Translations under genes and position numbers: made by a program
Shown: positions 9,091-18,805 of the stretch, in pieces
Layout of the letters: every line of letters starts with the position of its first letter
Position numbering within the stretch: position 1 is the stretch's first letter
Notes under the pieces: generated by a model
What the model saw: the letters and a program-made list of their open reading frames with translations, nothing else
What the model was told of the DNA's origin: nothing
The model's database searches: none
Assembly: GCA_039028695.1 (NCBI GenBank)
Contig: JBCCHN010000026.1
Coordinates: 1-54,618, forward strand
Reading direction: 5' to 3'
Length of the DNA: 54,618 bases
Source: JANQKX01 sp039028695
GTDB lineage: Bacteria; Pseudomonadota; Alphaproteobacteria; Kiloniellales; Kiloniellaceae

Positions 9091-10020
9091 CTAGGCGGCC
9101 ATTAAAGCCTTCACGTGAGCCGCGACGCTGCGACCCAAAGCCGCGTGGTCATACCCGCCTTCTAAGGCGGAAACAAGGCGGCCGTCACAGCAATCCGCAG
9201 CCAGAGCCGTTAATTGGTCCGTTACCCAGGCATAGTCCTCGTCCGTAAAGGCCAAGCCGGCCAGGGGATCGTCCTCGTGCGCATCAAAGCCAGCGGAGAT
9301 GATCAGAAGATCCGGCGCAAAAGTCCGCAGGCCGGGCAAAATGGTCTCCGTCACCGCGTCGCGAAACATATCGGACCCGGCCCCGGGCGGCAGCGGCCGA
9401 TTTAATACGTTACCGCTCACGCCCCTTTCCGAGGCGGACCCTGTGCCCGGATAGAGAGGGTACTGATGGGTCGAGGCATAAAATAGATCCCGGTCATGCC
9501 AGAAGGCGGCCTGTGTCCCATTGCCGTGATGGACGTCAAAATCAAAAACCGCGACACGCTCGAGCCCATGCACCTCCCGTGCCTGAAGGGCGCCTACGGC
9601 AACACTATTGAACAGGCAAAAGCCCATGGCGCGTACGGGTTCGGCATGATGACCGGGCGGGCGGACAGCGCAAAATGCGTTGTCAGCCTCACCCCGCGCC
9701 ACCGCATCCACCGCCGCGACCACGGCGCCCGCCGCCCGCAACGCCGCCTCGCCGGAGCCGGGCGACATCACCGTATCCCCGTCAATGGCCGCGTGGCCTT
9801 GCGCCGGGACCGCCGCCAGGATCTGTTCGGCAAAATCACCGGGGTGAACCCGGCCGATCTGCTCAAGTGAGGCCCGAGGGGCCTCGCGCCGAACCAGCTC
9901 AGCAAAGGCGGGCCCTTCTAGAGCGCTTTCAATGGCGGCCAGACGCCCCGGATTTTCCGGGTGGTAGGCCCCCGGATCGTGGTCGCTGCAGGCCGAATGA
10001 CTGTAAAGTAGGGTGGTCAT
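9091..10020 (-). CDS. Histone deacetylase family protein (acetylpolyamine amidohydrolase-like)
   Basis: Zinc-dependent arginase-fold deacetylase of 309 residues. Motifs: RPPGHHAEPVRAMGFCLFN (the double His is the charge relay), VAVFDFDVHHGNGTQ (Asp and His zinc ligands), ASTHQYPLYPGTG, and LLIISAGFDAHEDDPL (second Asp ligand); GGYDHAALG closes the pocket. All catalytic residues are present, so it should be active. Bacterial relatives act on acetylpolyamines, acetoin-related or protein substrates; the substrate here is unknown. ATG 10020 has GGAGAG about 7 bases upstream. It heads the xseB-ispA-dxs run with a 44-base gap, a linkage common in Rhodospirillales-like genomes. Confidence 0.9.
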   Translation of the reverse strand: MTTLLYSHSACSDHDPGAYHPENPGRLAAIESALEGPAFAELVRREAPRASLEQIGRVHPGDFAEQILAAVPAQGHAAIDGDTVMSPGSGEAALRAAGAVVAAVDAVARGEADNAFCAVRPPGHHAEPVRAMGFCLFNSVAVGALQAREVHGLERVAVFDFDVHHGNGTQAAFWHDRDLFYASTHQYPLYPGTGSASERGVSGNVLNRPLPPGAGSDMFRDAVTETILPGLRTFAPDLLIISAGFDAHEDDPLAGLAFTDEDYAWVTDQLTALAADCCDGRLVSALEGGYDHAALGRSVAAHVKALMAA

Positions 10021-10363
10021 AAGCAATCTCTCCAGCCAATCATGCTGACTGATTCGCCATTCCGCCACCAGGAAAATTCGAGTCTTTATCCGGCCCAACA
10101 CCTCAGCTGGTGGGCGTTCGGCACCAACAAATCAATTTCATGTAAACATGGCACAAACACCCTACAACCACAACCAGTGTTCCATTGACAGATAAGGCAT
10201 TTACATGCAAATCTTCATACAAATTGACATCTAGTTTGCTAGACTGGTAGCCCTGGGTTTTTGTTGGCTCGGAACTATTTAAAAGAGTCAGTGGTGGTTC
10301 CGGTTCTCGGACATCATCGCCCTAAACCCCAAGAGCAATCCACTGGCGGCATCTGTGAGACAA
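10021..10363. promoter_or_regulatory. Divergent control region between deacetylase and RND pump, with CATGT/ACATG palindrome
   Basis: No gene is visible in these 343 bases. A perfect palindrome CATGT-AA-ACATG lies at 10139-10150, and another ACATG half in TTTACATGCAAA near 10199-10210. Two TTGACA boxes (10185-10190 and 10224-10229) could be -35 elements toward the efflux genes, but no convincing -10 box follows either. The palindrome resembles the operators of small repressors; no local repressor gene was found next to the pump. Confidence 0.45.
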
Positions 10364-11479
10364 ATGAGCAATCCGGTTCTACGCATAGGTCTCTGGGCCG
10401 TCGCCGCTTTCGGTCTTGTGGCTTTTTCCGCCCAGTCCCTTCAGGCGCAAGAGTCTTCATTGGTGCGGGTCGACCCGGTGAAGCAGGAACAGCTGTCCCA
10501 GAGTGTGCCCGTCATCGGTCGCTTGGTCGCCCGTCAGGCCGGCGAGGTCTCGGCCCGCATTTCCGGACCCGTCGAGGCTTTCCGGGTGGACGTGGGCGAC
10601 CGGGTGGAAAAAGACCAGATCATCGCCATTTTGAACGAGGCCAGCCATCAGGCCCAGCGGGACCTTGCCGCCGGCCGACTGGCGGAAGCCGAAGCGGACC
10701 TGGCCACCACCCAGGCCGAAATGCGCCTGGCCCGCCAGGACCTGCAGCGGCTGGAAGCCTTGAAATCATCAAATGCCTTTTCCCAGGCCCGTTACGACGA
10801 CAGTAAGCAGTCCGTCGTCATCGCCGAGGCCGAAGTGCAAAAAGGTGAAGCCGCCGTCGCCAGCGCCCGGGCCGAGTTGCGCATGGAGGATCTGGATCTG
10901 AGCTATACCAAGATCCGCGCCCCTTATGACGGGGTGGTCACCCAGCGCATGTCCGAAGCCGGTGCCTACGTGCAATTGGGTGATCCTTTGGTGTTTTTGA
11001 TTGCTGATCACTCTTTGGAAATTGAAGCCGAGGTGCCCTTCCAGCGCCTATCCGGCCTCACACCCGGCACGCGGCTGCCCTTCAGCCTGGATGACGGCTC
11101 TCGCCATCAAGCCACCGTACGCGCCGTGCTGCCCTCGGAAAACCCTCTCACCCGCACCCGTACCGTCCGCCTGGTGCCCCAATTCGACAGCCAGAAGGAA
11201 CGCCTGGCCGATCGCCAATCGGTGACCGTTCAAGTGCCCCTCGGGGCCGCCCGTAATGTCATCACCGTGCACAAGGATGCCATCATCAAGCGCCAGGGCC
11301 AGGACATCGTCTATGTGGTTGAGGATGACAGCGCACAACCCCGCCAGATCCGCATCGGCGAGCCCCTGGGCAGCCGGGTTGAGATTTTGGACGGCCTGGC
11401 CGAGGGTGAAGCCGTTGTGGTGCGCGGTAACGAGCGGCTTCAGCCGGGGGCAAAGGTTCACGTCGACGGAGCCTCCTGA
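10364..11479 (+). CDS. RND efflux periplasmic adaptor (membrane fusion protein)
   Basis: Periplasmic adaptor linking an inner-membrane RND pump to an outer-membrane channel. An N-terminal signal peptide ends near AQSLQAQES. Then come the lipoyl half-motifs (GEVSARISGPVEAFRVDVGDRV and IRAPYDGVVTQRMSEAGAYV), a helical hairpin rich in Ala/Glu/Arg between them (about residues 100-170), a beta-barrel domain and a membrane-proximal domain. ATG 10364 is used; GTG 10355 would add three residues and cannot be excluded. The stop overlaps the pump start by one base (TGATG), so the pair is translationally coupled. No outer-membrane factor gene is nearby. Confidence 0.92.
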   Translation: MSNPVLRIGLWAVAAFGLVAFSAQSLQAQESSLVRVDPVKQEQLSQSVPVIGRLVARQAGEVSARISGPVEAFRVDVGDRVEKDQIIAILNEASHQAQRDLAAGRLAEAEADLATTQAEMRLARQDLQRLEALKSSNAFSQARYDDSKQSVVIAEAEVQKGEAAVASARAELRMEDLDLSYTKIRAPYDGVVTQRMSEAGAYVQLGDPLVFLIADHSLEIEAEVPFQRLSGLTPGTRLPFSLDDGSRHQATVRAVLPSENPLTRTRTVRLVPQFDSQKERLADRQSVTVQVPLGAARNVITVHKDAIIKRQGQDIVYVVEDDSAQPRQIRIGEPLGSRVEILDGLAEGEAVVVRGNERLQPGAKVHVDGAS

Positions 11480-14400
11480 TGAACCTTATCCGCACTTCGA
11501 TCGAGCGGCCGGTGGCCGTGATCGCCGCGGTTTTGATGGTGATCATGTTCGGCGTGGTCGCCCTGCAGATCATTCCCATTCAACTTGCGCCTGACGTAAA
11601 CCGGCCGGTCATTTCCGTGACCACCAATTGGGCCAGCGCGGCCCCCGCCGAGATCGAACGGGAGATCGTCAATCAGCAGGAAGAGGTGCTGCGCGGCCTC
11701 AGCGGCCTGGTGACAATGACCAGCGAATCCGAGCAAGGCCGGGCCTCGGTACGCCTGGAATTTGAAATCGGCACTAACATGGACCGGGCCCTGCTTTTGG
11801 TGGCGAACCGGCTGGACAGGGTTTCGAGCTATCCCGAAGAGGCCGACGAGCCCAGCCTGCGCACCGCCGGTGCCGAAGACTCCGCCATCGCCTGGTTCAT
11901 CATAACCCGTCAAGACGGCAACGAGCGGCCCATCCATGAATACGGCGAATTTGCCGAGGACGTGATCAAGGACCGGATCGAACGGGTGCCCGGCGTGGGC
12001 GAGGTGAACGTCTATGGCGGCAGCCAATTGGAACTTCAGGTCACGGTGGACCCTACCCTTTTGGCCCGCTATGGCTTGACGGTCAGCGATGTGGTCGATG
12101 CCCTACGCCAGGCCAACGCTTCCATCAGCGCCGGCGACGTGGACGAGGGCAAGCGCCGCTACGTGGTCCGGACTGAGGCCGAGCTAAATTCCATAGACGC
12201 AGTCCGCTCCGTGGTCTTGCGCACCGGCGAGGATCCGGTCTCGGGCCGGCTGGGGCGGGTAACCGTCGGGGACATTGCAGACGTTGCCTTTACCTACAAC
12301 GAGCCCGTCTCCACCATCCGTCAACTGGGCGAGGCCGCGCTGGCCTTCAATGTAAAGCGGGAAACCGGCGCCAATGTGATCGAAACCATGCGCGGCATCC
12401 AAGCGGTGGTGGATGAGCTCAGCGCCTTTGCCATTCCCGATGCGGGCTTGCAGCTCCAGCAGGCCTACGATGAAACGATCTATATTGAATCCGCCATCGA
12501 TCTGGTTCAGCAAAACATCTGGGTGGGCGGGACCCTGGCAGCCTTCATCCTGCTGCTGTTTCTGCGCTCGGGACGAGCCACCCTCGTGGTGTCCCTCGCC
12601 ATTCCGGTTTCGGTCGTCGGCTCCTTTGTCGCTATGGCCGCCCTGGGCCGTTCCATCAATGTGATTTCCCTGGCGGGCTTGGCTTTTGCTGTGGGCATGG
12701 TCGTAGACGCGGCAATCGTGGTCTTGGAAAACATCTACCGCCTGCGGGAAAAGGGCCTCACCCGCCGAGAGGCCGCCTTTCAGGGCGCCAGTCAGGTCTG
12801 GGGTGCGGTTTTGGTCTCCTCCCTCACCACGGTGATGGTTTTCATCCCCCTTCTGGTAATGAAGCTTGAAGTGGGCCAGCTTTTCAGGGACATCGCGGTG
12901 GCCATTTCGGTTTCCGTGCTGCTGTCCCTTTTGGTCTCCGTCACCGTACTGCCCGCGTTGGCCAGTCGGCTTTTGCCCGGCAACCGAGGGAGCGGCGCGG
13001 CTAGCATCACCCGCCTACGCCTGCCCATCATCGATGATCTCGCCTCCTGGTTTGTTCGTCTCGTTCTGGGCTTCGTGTCCCTCGTGACCCGCAGTAAGAT
13101 CCTCGCCTTGGTCGTGGTACTGGCGGTGACGGCCGCCGCCTCCTATGGCACCTGGCGCTTTTTGCCCAAGCTGGAATATTTGCCCGAAGGCAACCGCAAC
13201 CTCATGTTCGGTGTTATCATCCCGCCGCCCGGCTATAACCTGGACACCATGACCGAGATTGCCGAGACCATCGAGACAGATACCCAGCCCTTGTGGGCCA
13301 GCGTCTCGGGGCCCGAAGCCGGTCCCGACGAGCCGCCCAAGATCGAACGCTTTTTCTTCGTCGCCTTTCGCTCAACCACCTTTATCGGTGCCGCCGCGGT
13401 GGACCCCTCGCGCGCTGCCGAGTTGGAGCCGGTCCTGGCCGCTCCGGTCTATCGCGAACCGGGCACCTTCGCCTTGATCAATCAGCTCTCCCTCTTCGGC
13501 AGGGGCTTTGGTGGTGGGCGCAAGATCGAATTGGACATTTCCGGACCGGACCTGGAACGCCTATTGGAGGTGGCCGGCCGGGCCGCCGGCAAGATCTTTA
13601 CCCTCCTGCCCCGCTCGGAGGGCAATCAGTTCCGGCCCAATCCGGGTCTTGAACTGGGTTCACCGGAGGTGCGGCTGATCCCCGACCGTATCCGTTTGGC
13701 CGATAATGGAGTGAGTGCACGGGATTTGGGGCTTACCGTGGATGCCTTTAACGATGGGCTGCGGGTCGCCGAGATTACCGTGGGCGGCGACCGCCTGGAC
13801 CTGGTGCTCAAGGGGCCGCAGAACGGCATGGCCCAGACCCAGGGCATCAACAACCTGCCCGTGGTCACCGGCAGCGGCGAGATCCTGCCTGCCTCCTCCC
13901 TGGCCGATATCCAGTTGACCGCCGGCCCCACCGAGATCCGCCACCGCGAGCATAGCCGCACCATCACCCTGGAAGTCGTACCCTCTCAACACCTGCCCCT
14001 GGAAGCCGCCCTGGAGATGATCAACCAGGATGTTATCGCTCCCCTTCGGGCGGAGGGCCTGCCCCCCAGCGTTAAGCTTACCATCTCGGGCACCGCCGAC
14101 AAGCTGACTCAGACCTGGCTCGCCATGGTGCGGGACCTTCTGCTGGCCATCGCCATCGTTTATCTGGTCATGGCGGTCCTCTTCGAGAGTTTTGTCTATC
14201 CCATCGTGATCCTCTTGTCCGTGCCCGTGGCGGCGGCCGGCGGCGTGGCCGGACTGGCTACCTTGAACCTCTTCACCTTCCAGGCGTTGGATATGCTCAC
14301 CTTGCTGGGATTTGTGATCCTGATCGGCATTGTCGTGAACAACGCAATTCTGCTGGTGCACCAGACCTTGTTTCACATGCGGCAAGAAAACCTGAGCGCC

Positions 14401-14679
14401 AAGGACGCCATTCGCGAGGCCACCCGCAACCGTATCCGGCCCATCTTCATGTCCACCCTGACCTCGGTCTTCGGCATGCTGCCCCTGGTGGTCTTTCCCG
14501 GCGCCGGCTCGGAGCTTTACCGAGGCCTGGGCTCGGTGGTGGTCGGCGGCCTGGCCCTCTCGGCAATTCTCACCCTGCTGATCATCCCTCCCATGTTGGC
14601 CATGGTCGTCGGCCCTCTGGAAGAACGCAAACGCGCCCGCCGCGACGACCAGGTCCAAGCGCCCGCCGCCGGGGAATAG
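11479..14679 (+). CDS. RND efflux transporter permease (AcrB/MexF-like)
   Basis: Proton-driven exporter of 1066 residues with the HAE1 arrangement: one membrane helix at the N-terminus (ERPVAVIAAVLMVIMFGVVA), a large periplasmic loop, a block of helices near residues 340-480, a second loop, and a second helical block after residue 880. The proton-relay region in helix 4 reads AVGMVVDAAIVVLENI, with a single Asp where E. coli AcrB has two adjacent ones; this variant is common in the family. The conserved porter-domain N-terminus (ASAAPAEIEREI) and the final GxxIGIVVNNAILLVHQ segment are present. Substrate cannot be inferred. Coupled to the adaptor gene upstream. Confidence 0.95.
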   Translation: MNLIRTSIERPVAVIAAVLMVIMFGVVALQIIPIQLAPDVNRPVISVTTNWASAAPAEIEREIVNQQEEVLRGLSGLVTMTSESEQGRASVRLEFEIGTNMDRALLLVANRLDRVSSYPEEADEPSLRTAGAEDSAIAWFIITRQDGNERPIHEYGEFAEDVIKDRIERVPGVGEVNVYGGSQLELQVTVDPTLLARYGLTVSDVVDALRQANASISAGDVDEGKRRYVVRTEAELNSIDAVRSVVLRTGEDPVSGRLGRVTVGDIADVAFTYNEPVSTIRQLGEAALAFNVKRETGANVIETMRGIQAVVDELSAFAIPDAGLQLQQAYDETIYIESAIDLVQQNIWVGGTLAAFILLLFLRSGRATLVVSLAIPVSVVGSFVAMAALGRSINVISLAGLAFAVGMVVDAAIVVLENIYRLREKGLTRREAAFQGASQVWGAVLVSSLTTVMVFIPLLVMKLEVGQLFRDIAVAISVSVLLSLLVSVTVLPALASRLLPGNRGSGAASITRLRLPIIDDLASWFVRLVLGFVSLVTRSKILALVVVLAVTAAASYGTWRFLPKLEYLPEGNRNLMFGVIIPPPGYNLDTMTEIAETIETDTQPLWASVSGPEAGPDEPPKIERFFFVAFRSTTFIGAAAVDPSRAAELEPVLAAPVYREPGTFALINQLSLFGRGFGGGRKIELDISGPDLERLLEVAGRAAGKIFTLLPRSEGNQFRPNPGLELGSPEVRLIPDRIRLADNGVSARDLGLTVDAFNDGLRVAEITVGGDRLDLVLKGPQNGMAQTQGINNLPVVTGSGEILPASSLADIQLTAGPTEIRHREHSRTITLEVVPSQHLPLEAALEMINQDVIAPLRAEGLPPSVKLTISGTADKLTQTWLAMVRDLLLAIAIVYLVMAVLFESFVYPIVILLSVPVAAAGGVAGLATLNLFTFQALDMLTLLGFVILIGIVVNNAILLVHQTLFHMRQENLSAKDAIREATRNRIRPIFMSTLTSVFGMLPLVVFPGAGSELYRGLGSVVVGGLALSAILTLLIIPPMLAMVVGPLEERKRARRDDQVQAPAAGE

Positions 14680-14710
14680 GCATCCCTGCGTCCCAAAGAC
14701 CTTCGGCACC

Positions 14711-15622
14711 TTATTGTTCGGAAGGGTCGCCCCGCGACGGCCAGACATCCGCCACAACACCGTGATGATCCGAGCCCGCTTTGGGACGGACCTGAGCCCT
14801 GCCGCCCGAAGCCCAAACCTGATCCAGCGGAAGGGGAATGCCCCTCATGTGGAAGGTGGCTTGGATCGGCTGAATGGGGCGGGTCCCCGTTATGTCGCCG
14901 ATTTTCCGGGCCGCCGCGCTCCAAGGCACGGTGTTAAAATCACCCGCCACAATCGCCCCCTCGGAGAAAGTTGGCAGCTTTGCCAGAGCCTGCTCCAAAT
15001 GAGACCACTGGACATCGGGCCAAGGCTGCTGCAAGTGGACGCCGATCGCCCAGAAGGGGCCTTCTTCCCCCGCCACCAAAACCGCCATCACGGAACGCTG
15101 CGGCGAACAAATAGGTGCCGTGCTTGCCAGCGGCCATCGAGACAAAATGGCCATGCCGTTCCAACCCTGCCACGGGCACAGCGCCTGATGGGGCAATGTG
15201 GCTCGCATCCCATCCATGATCGATTTGTTATGCGCGGAAACCTCCTGAAGAAAAACCAGATCAGGCGCCATTGCTCGTAGATCCGCGACCACCAGATTGG
15301 TCTCCCGATTGGCGTACCAGAGGTTTTTTGTATAAACGCGGACGCTTCCTGCCGAACTCTCGCCCGACGTATCATTGCCCGACGATTGGGGAATAATGAC
15401 GATCAGAGCCAAGGCGCCGCACAAGACCGCACCGACGAGAGTGCGACCCGCCCAGAGCGCGATCACGATCAAGAAAAAAAGCGCACCATACAGGGCAGCC
15501 CAGCGGCCGATGGCAAGGGCGTCAAAAAAAGGGTGCAGATGGCCAAGGTAGCCTAGTCCAAAAAGCAAACCGGATAGCGCTGCCAGGGCAATCAAATTTC
15601 TCTTCGCCAATTCCAAGTGCAT
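14711..15622 (-). CDS. Membrane-anchored endonuclease/exonuclease/phosphatase fold protein
   Basis: Two or three hydrophobic helices at residues 8-85 are followed by an EEP-fold domain. The catalytic landmarks are visible: VYTKNLWYAN at the start of the fold, VFLQEVSAHN (metal-binding Glu), VAGDFNTVPWS (catalytic Asp and Asn) and GSDHHGVVADV (terminal Asp-His). This architecture is common in bacterial proteins of unknown substrate; nucleic acid, phospholipid or inositol phosphate are all possible. The start is ATG 15622. It converges on the RND pump gene with a 31-base gap and is not evidently part of an operon. Confidence 0.85.
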   Translation of the reverse strand: MHLELAKRNLIALAALSGLLFGLGYLGHLHPFFDALAIGRWAALYGALFFLIVIALWAGRTLVGAVLCGALALIVIIPQSSGNDTSGESSAGSVRVYTKNLWYANRETNLVVADLRAMAPDLVFLQEVSAHNKSIMDGMRATLPHQALCPWQGWNGMAILSRWPLASTAPICSPQRSVMAVLVAGEEGPFWAIGVHLQQPWPDVQWSHLEQALAKLPTFSEGAIVAGDFNTVPWSAAARKIGDITGTRPIQPIQATFHMRGIPLPLDQVWASGGRAQVRPKAGSDHHGVVADVWPSRGDPSEQ

Positions 15623-15797
15623 GCCCCGTTTCTACAAACAAAATCAGGCCGAAATATGCCGCGCCTGAATCGCTCTAGCCCACCTTCTGCCCATTTTGCA
15701 TAGGTCGAATTGCCGTTTAACCCACTCCTGTCACAACGGTGAGAGGAGCCCTATGCTTAATGAGGCCTTCTGATAGACTCATGAGGTAGGCAAAGCG

Positions 15798-16193
15798 ATG
15801 GAACGCACCCCTGTAAACCCGTGGCCCTGGTCCCTAAAACGAGGTTATAATCAGGCCGAAATGATCAATGGTGCCGGACGGCAGTTGGTCTGCGCCGGGC
15901 AAACCGCCGTGAATGCCGAGGGCGCCCCCCAGCACCTGGGGGACATGCGGGGCCAAATCGCCTTGGCCCTGGACAACTTGGAAGCGGTCTTGACCGCCGC
16001 TGGCATGGGCCTGGCTGATGTCATCCGTCTCAGTATCTACACCACCGACGTGGAGGAAGCCATGAAGCACTTCGATATTCTTGGATCCCGCTTCGGGCCG
16101 ACGGGATCGGCGCCGCCCATGACCCTTTTGGAAGTCACCCGGCTAGCCCTGCCTCCCCTCCTGTTTGAGATTGAGGCAACGGCGGCTGCATGA
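15798..16193 (+). CDS. RidA/YjgF/UK114 family protein
   Basis: Small trimeric enzyme family that hydrolyses reactive enamine/imine intermediates, protecting PLP enzymes. The 131-residue protein shows VCAGQTAV, the DNLEAVLTAAGMGLADVIRL helix region, and the C-terminal TRLALPPLLFEIEATA, whose Arg aligns with the catalytic Arg of RidA. It may belong to a divergent Rid subgroup, as the N-terminus differs from classic RidA. Its stop overlaps the next start (ATGA), so it is coupled to the DUF488 gene. Confidence 0.87.
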   Translation: MERTPVNPWPWSLKRGYNQAEMINGAGRQLVCAGQTAVNAEGAPQHLGDMRGQIALALDNLEAVLTAAGMGLADVIRLSIYTTDVEEAMKHFDILGSRFGPTGSAPPMTLLEVTRLALPPLLFEIEATAAA

Positions 16194-16735
16194 TCGCGAC
16201 AACCACCGCCCCGGACTCGCGAGATCATCGCCGTCCCTCGGCCCTAAAGATCGCAACGATCGGAGTTTATGGCTTCACTGGCGAGAGCTTTTTGAACTGC
16301 CTGCGCCTGGCCAAGGTCGACGTTCTTCTCGACGTGCGCCAACGCCGCGGTGTCCGGGGTCCTCTCTATGCCTGGGCCAATGCCAAGCGCCTGCAGGCCG
16401 CCTTGGCCCAGGCGCAGATCGCCTACGCCCACCACCTAGAGCTGGCACCGACCACTGTATTGCGGCATATCCAATACGCCGAGGATGACCGGCAAGGCGT
16501 GGGCAAGCGCAACAGACAAGTGCTCGCCGACGCCTATGCGAGCGGCTATACGACCGAGATCCTGGACCGGGCCGACTTGGCACCAATCCTATCGATCCTT
16601 TCCAGCGGTCGCCTCGCCGCCCTCTTTTGCGTCGAATGTGACCCGGAGGCTTGCCATCGCTCCTTGATTGCCCAACGTTTGGCCGAGCGCTACGCTGTTC
16701 AGATTGAGCACCTCCACCCCCAAAAAGACGGCTGA
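16190..16735 (+). CDS. DUF488 family protein
   Basis: Matches DUF488, a widespread family of unknown activity, suspected to bind nucleic acid. Typical features are IATIGVYGFTGESFLNCL at the start, VDVLLDVRQRRGVRGP, and the conserved CVECDPEACHRSLIAQRL near the C-terminus with its Cys-x2-Cys-x4-CHR pattern. The 4-base overlap with the RidA-like gene indicates coupled translation. The first ~20 residues are polar and may be unstructured. Confidence 0.85.
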   Translation: MIATTTAPDSRDHRRPSALKIATIGVYGFTGESFLNCLRLAKVDVLLDVRQRRGVRGPLYAWANAKRLQAALAQAQIAYAHHLELAPTTVLRHIQYAEDDRQGVGKRNRQVLADAYASGYTTEILDRADLAPILSILSSGRLAALFCVECDPEACHRSLIAQRLAERYAVQIEHLHPQKDG

Positions 16736-16790
16736 CCGCGGACCGCCCCAAACCCGCTCTCCCCCAAGGTCCCTCTGACTGAAAAGAACC

Positions 16791-17474
16791 ATGCGACGCG
16801 CGGAAAGACTCTTCAGGCTGGTCAATGAAATGCGCACCCGGGGAGTCAGCCGAGCCACCGAGCTGGCCGAACATTTCGAGGTCAGCGTCAGCACGATCTA
16901 CCGCGACGTGGCTCACCTGCAAGCTTCCGGCATTCCTATCGATGGGGAAGCCGGCGTAGGTTACCTGCTACGGCCGGGCTTTGACCTGCCCAACGTGACT
17001 TTCACCCATGACCAAATTGATGCCCTGGCCGTGGGCCTTTCATTTGTCGAGCGCACCGGCGATCGGGAATTGGCAACCGCGGCCCGCGAAGCCCGCGCCA
17101 AGATACAAGCAGGCCTGCCCGCGCCCGAGGAACGCAAGCTGGCCGATGCGCCTTACTATAGCCTTCACCGCCAGGATCGGACCCAGCCCGACGTGGGCTC
17201 GATCCGCCAGGCCATCCGCGAGCGGCAAATTGTGGAAATCGCCTATGCGGACGGCGACGGCGCCCCTTCGGAACGTCGCGTGCGTCCCTTGGTTATTTGG
17301 ACCCTGGCCGACGGCTGGATGTTCTCGGCCTGGTGCGAGCTCAGACAGGATTTCCGCACCTTTCGATCCGACCGGGTGAGCCGCCTCGCCGTCACCGAAG
17401 ACCACTTCGAAGAGGATGAAAAAACCGGCCTGAAGGCCTTCCTGGCCCAAGAAGACTGCGAAGCGCCGACTTAA
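16791..17474 (+). CDS. YafY-type transcriptional regulator, HTH plus WYL domain
   Basis: DNA-binding regulator with a DeoR/HTH_11-type helix-turn-helix at residues 1-60 (RATELAEHFEVSVSTIYRDV) and a WYL ligand-sensing domain in the second half (VEIAYADGDGAPSERRVRPL, then a WTLADGWMFSAWCELRQD segment where the classic WYL tripeptide is replaced by WTL/WMF-type residues, and FRTFRSDRVSRL). Such proteins respond to single-stranded nucleic acid or small ligands in studied cases. Target genes are unknown; the preceding RidA and DUF488 genes on the same strand are candidates. Confidence 0.87.
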   Translation: MRRAERLFRLVNEMRTRGVSRATELAEHFEVSVSTIYRDVAHLQASGIPIDGEAGVGYLLRPGFDLPNVTFTHDQIDALAVGLSFVERTGDRELATAAREARAKIQAGLPAPEERKLADAPYYSLHRQDRTQPDVGSIRQAIRERQIVEIAYADGDGAPSERRVRPLVIWTLADGWMFSAWCELRQDFRTFRSDRVSRLAVTEDHFEEDEKTGLKAFLAQEDCEAPT

Positions 17475-17512
17475 GCCGGCGCTATTTCATATATCCGAAT
17501 TGGAAGCCAAGA

Positions 17513-18805
17513 CTACTCGGGTGCCCCTTTTCTCTCCACGAGTTCCCAGTCGAGAAATTCCACCTCATCCAAAGGCACCGGTTCGCGGCTCATCTCCATG
17601 ACGATACGCAGGCCGTCGGAATAGAAAATATTCTTGGGCTCCACGGAAGAGCGAGGGTTGTCCCATGTGGAGACCGGGCCACCCTTGGCAAAGGAGAAAC
17701 GCTTCAACGCCTGGGCACGCATGATGCTTTGGGCCAAATACCATCGTTCCGCATCCACATCCGGATCGATCTTATGGGTGGTGCCAAAGCCACTCAAGAT
17801 CACGCCAATGTCCCGGCTGATAGCGCCGATCCAAACCGGTCGTCCCTGAAACCGCAAGGGGGTCAACCAAACCCGTAAATGATTGCGCTGATCGATGTCT
17901 TCCCGGGTGATCTGAAAGGCACCGTCCTGCGGTCGACCGAATACATAAAGGTCGCTGACAGGCGAATAACGATAGGCCGATCCAAACAGAAACGACATGG
18001 CTGTCTTCCAGGCTGATGCCGAGGTAACCACCTCGGCCTGATCCCAGCCGCCGCCAATGAGGGCCGCAAAGCCGACCCCCGGATCGCTCACAAAGACAAA
18101 ATTTAGAGGGTCGGCCTCAATCTCGCCACTCTCGTCCGAAACACAACATGGCAGAGTCTCGATCGCCGCGCGCAGCTCTGCCCAGGTCTCCAGGTACTGC
18201 ACCTCCGACGGGTCGTAGAGGCTGGCAAAATCCACAGTCGGGCTTTCCAAGCCCGGAGCGGCGACCACGAAATGGGCGGTAATCGCGCTACCGGCCCCCG
18301 CATAAACGAAGTTCAGGGCCTTCGCACCCAAATCGGGAGGTACATACAAAAACCCCTCAACACTACTCTCCCCCTCCACTCGGATGGGAAAGGCATGCTC
18401 GCGAAACAACGCATCGATCTCGGCATTGGCGTCCTCATCCAACCAGGTGTGATTAATGAAGGCCGCCTCCGACGGTGTGAAATAGAGGGGATCGAACGAC
18501 AGGGGTAAAAGGTATAAACGCTCCTTCCTGGCGTTCGTCACCTTCACCCAAACAGGCTGAATGCCTCGATCGATAACGGGCAACCCGAAGGCGGCTTGGG
18601 CTTCCTCCGGCCCCAGGGCCACCGCCGAAATAGTTACTTCCTTTTCGGTCTTGGAGGTGGCGCGCGCCTTAAAGCCAACTTCATCGTGGGGTTGCGGACT
18701 AAAGGTGGCACAGCCGACCAGGAGGAGGCTGGCCAAAAGCGGCCCGCTGAACCGCCGCCCGGTTCGCAACGCTGTCCCGATAGTCTGTGAAATTTTAAGT
18801 TTCAT
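17513..18805 (-). CDS. Lipoprotein with LssY C-terminal domain
   Basis: Starting at ATG 18805 the protein has a basic N-terminus, a hydrophobic core and a lipobox LLLVGC, so it should be a lipoprotein of 430 residues. The C-terminal half carries the LssY_C signature: PLNFVFVSD, a WxTAMSFLFGSAYRYSPVSDLYVFGRPQD-like core (start near residue 250), NHLRVWLTPL, VWIGAISRDIGVIL and THKIDPDVDAERWYL. In other proteins this domain is attached to DedA/PAP2 membrane proteins; here it is attached instead to a lipid anchor and an unassigned N-terminal domain. Function unknown; a role in envelope lipid handling is only a guess from family associations. Confidence 0.78.
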   Translation of the reverse strand: MKLKISQTIGTALRTGRRFSGPLLASLLLVGCATFSPQPHDEVGFKARATSKTEKEVTISAVALGPEEAQAAFGLPVIDRGIQPVWVKVTNARKERLYLLPLSFDPLYFTPSEAAFINHTWLDEDANAEIDALFREHAFPIRVEGESSVEGFLYVPPDLGAKALNFVYAGAGSAITAHFVVAAPGLESPTVDFASLYDPSEVQYLETWAELRAAIETLPCCVSDESGEIEADPLNFVFVSDPGVGFAALIGGGWDQAEVVTSASAWKTAMSFLFGSAYRYSPVSDLYVFGRPQDGAFQITREDIDQRNHLRVWLTPLRFQGRPVWIGAISRDIGVILSGFGTTHKIDPDVDAERWYLAQSIMRAQALKRFSFAKGGPVSTWDNPRSSVEPKNIFYSDGLRIVMEMSREPVPLDEVEFLDWELVERKGAPE

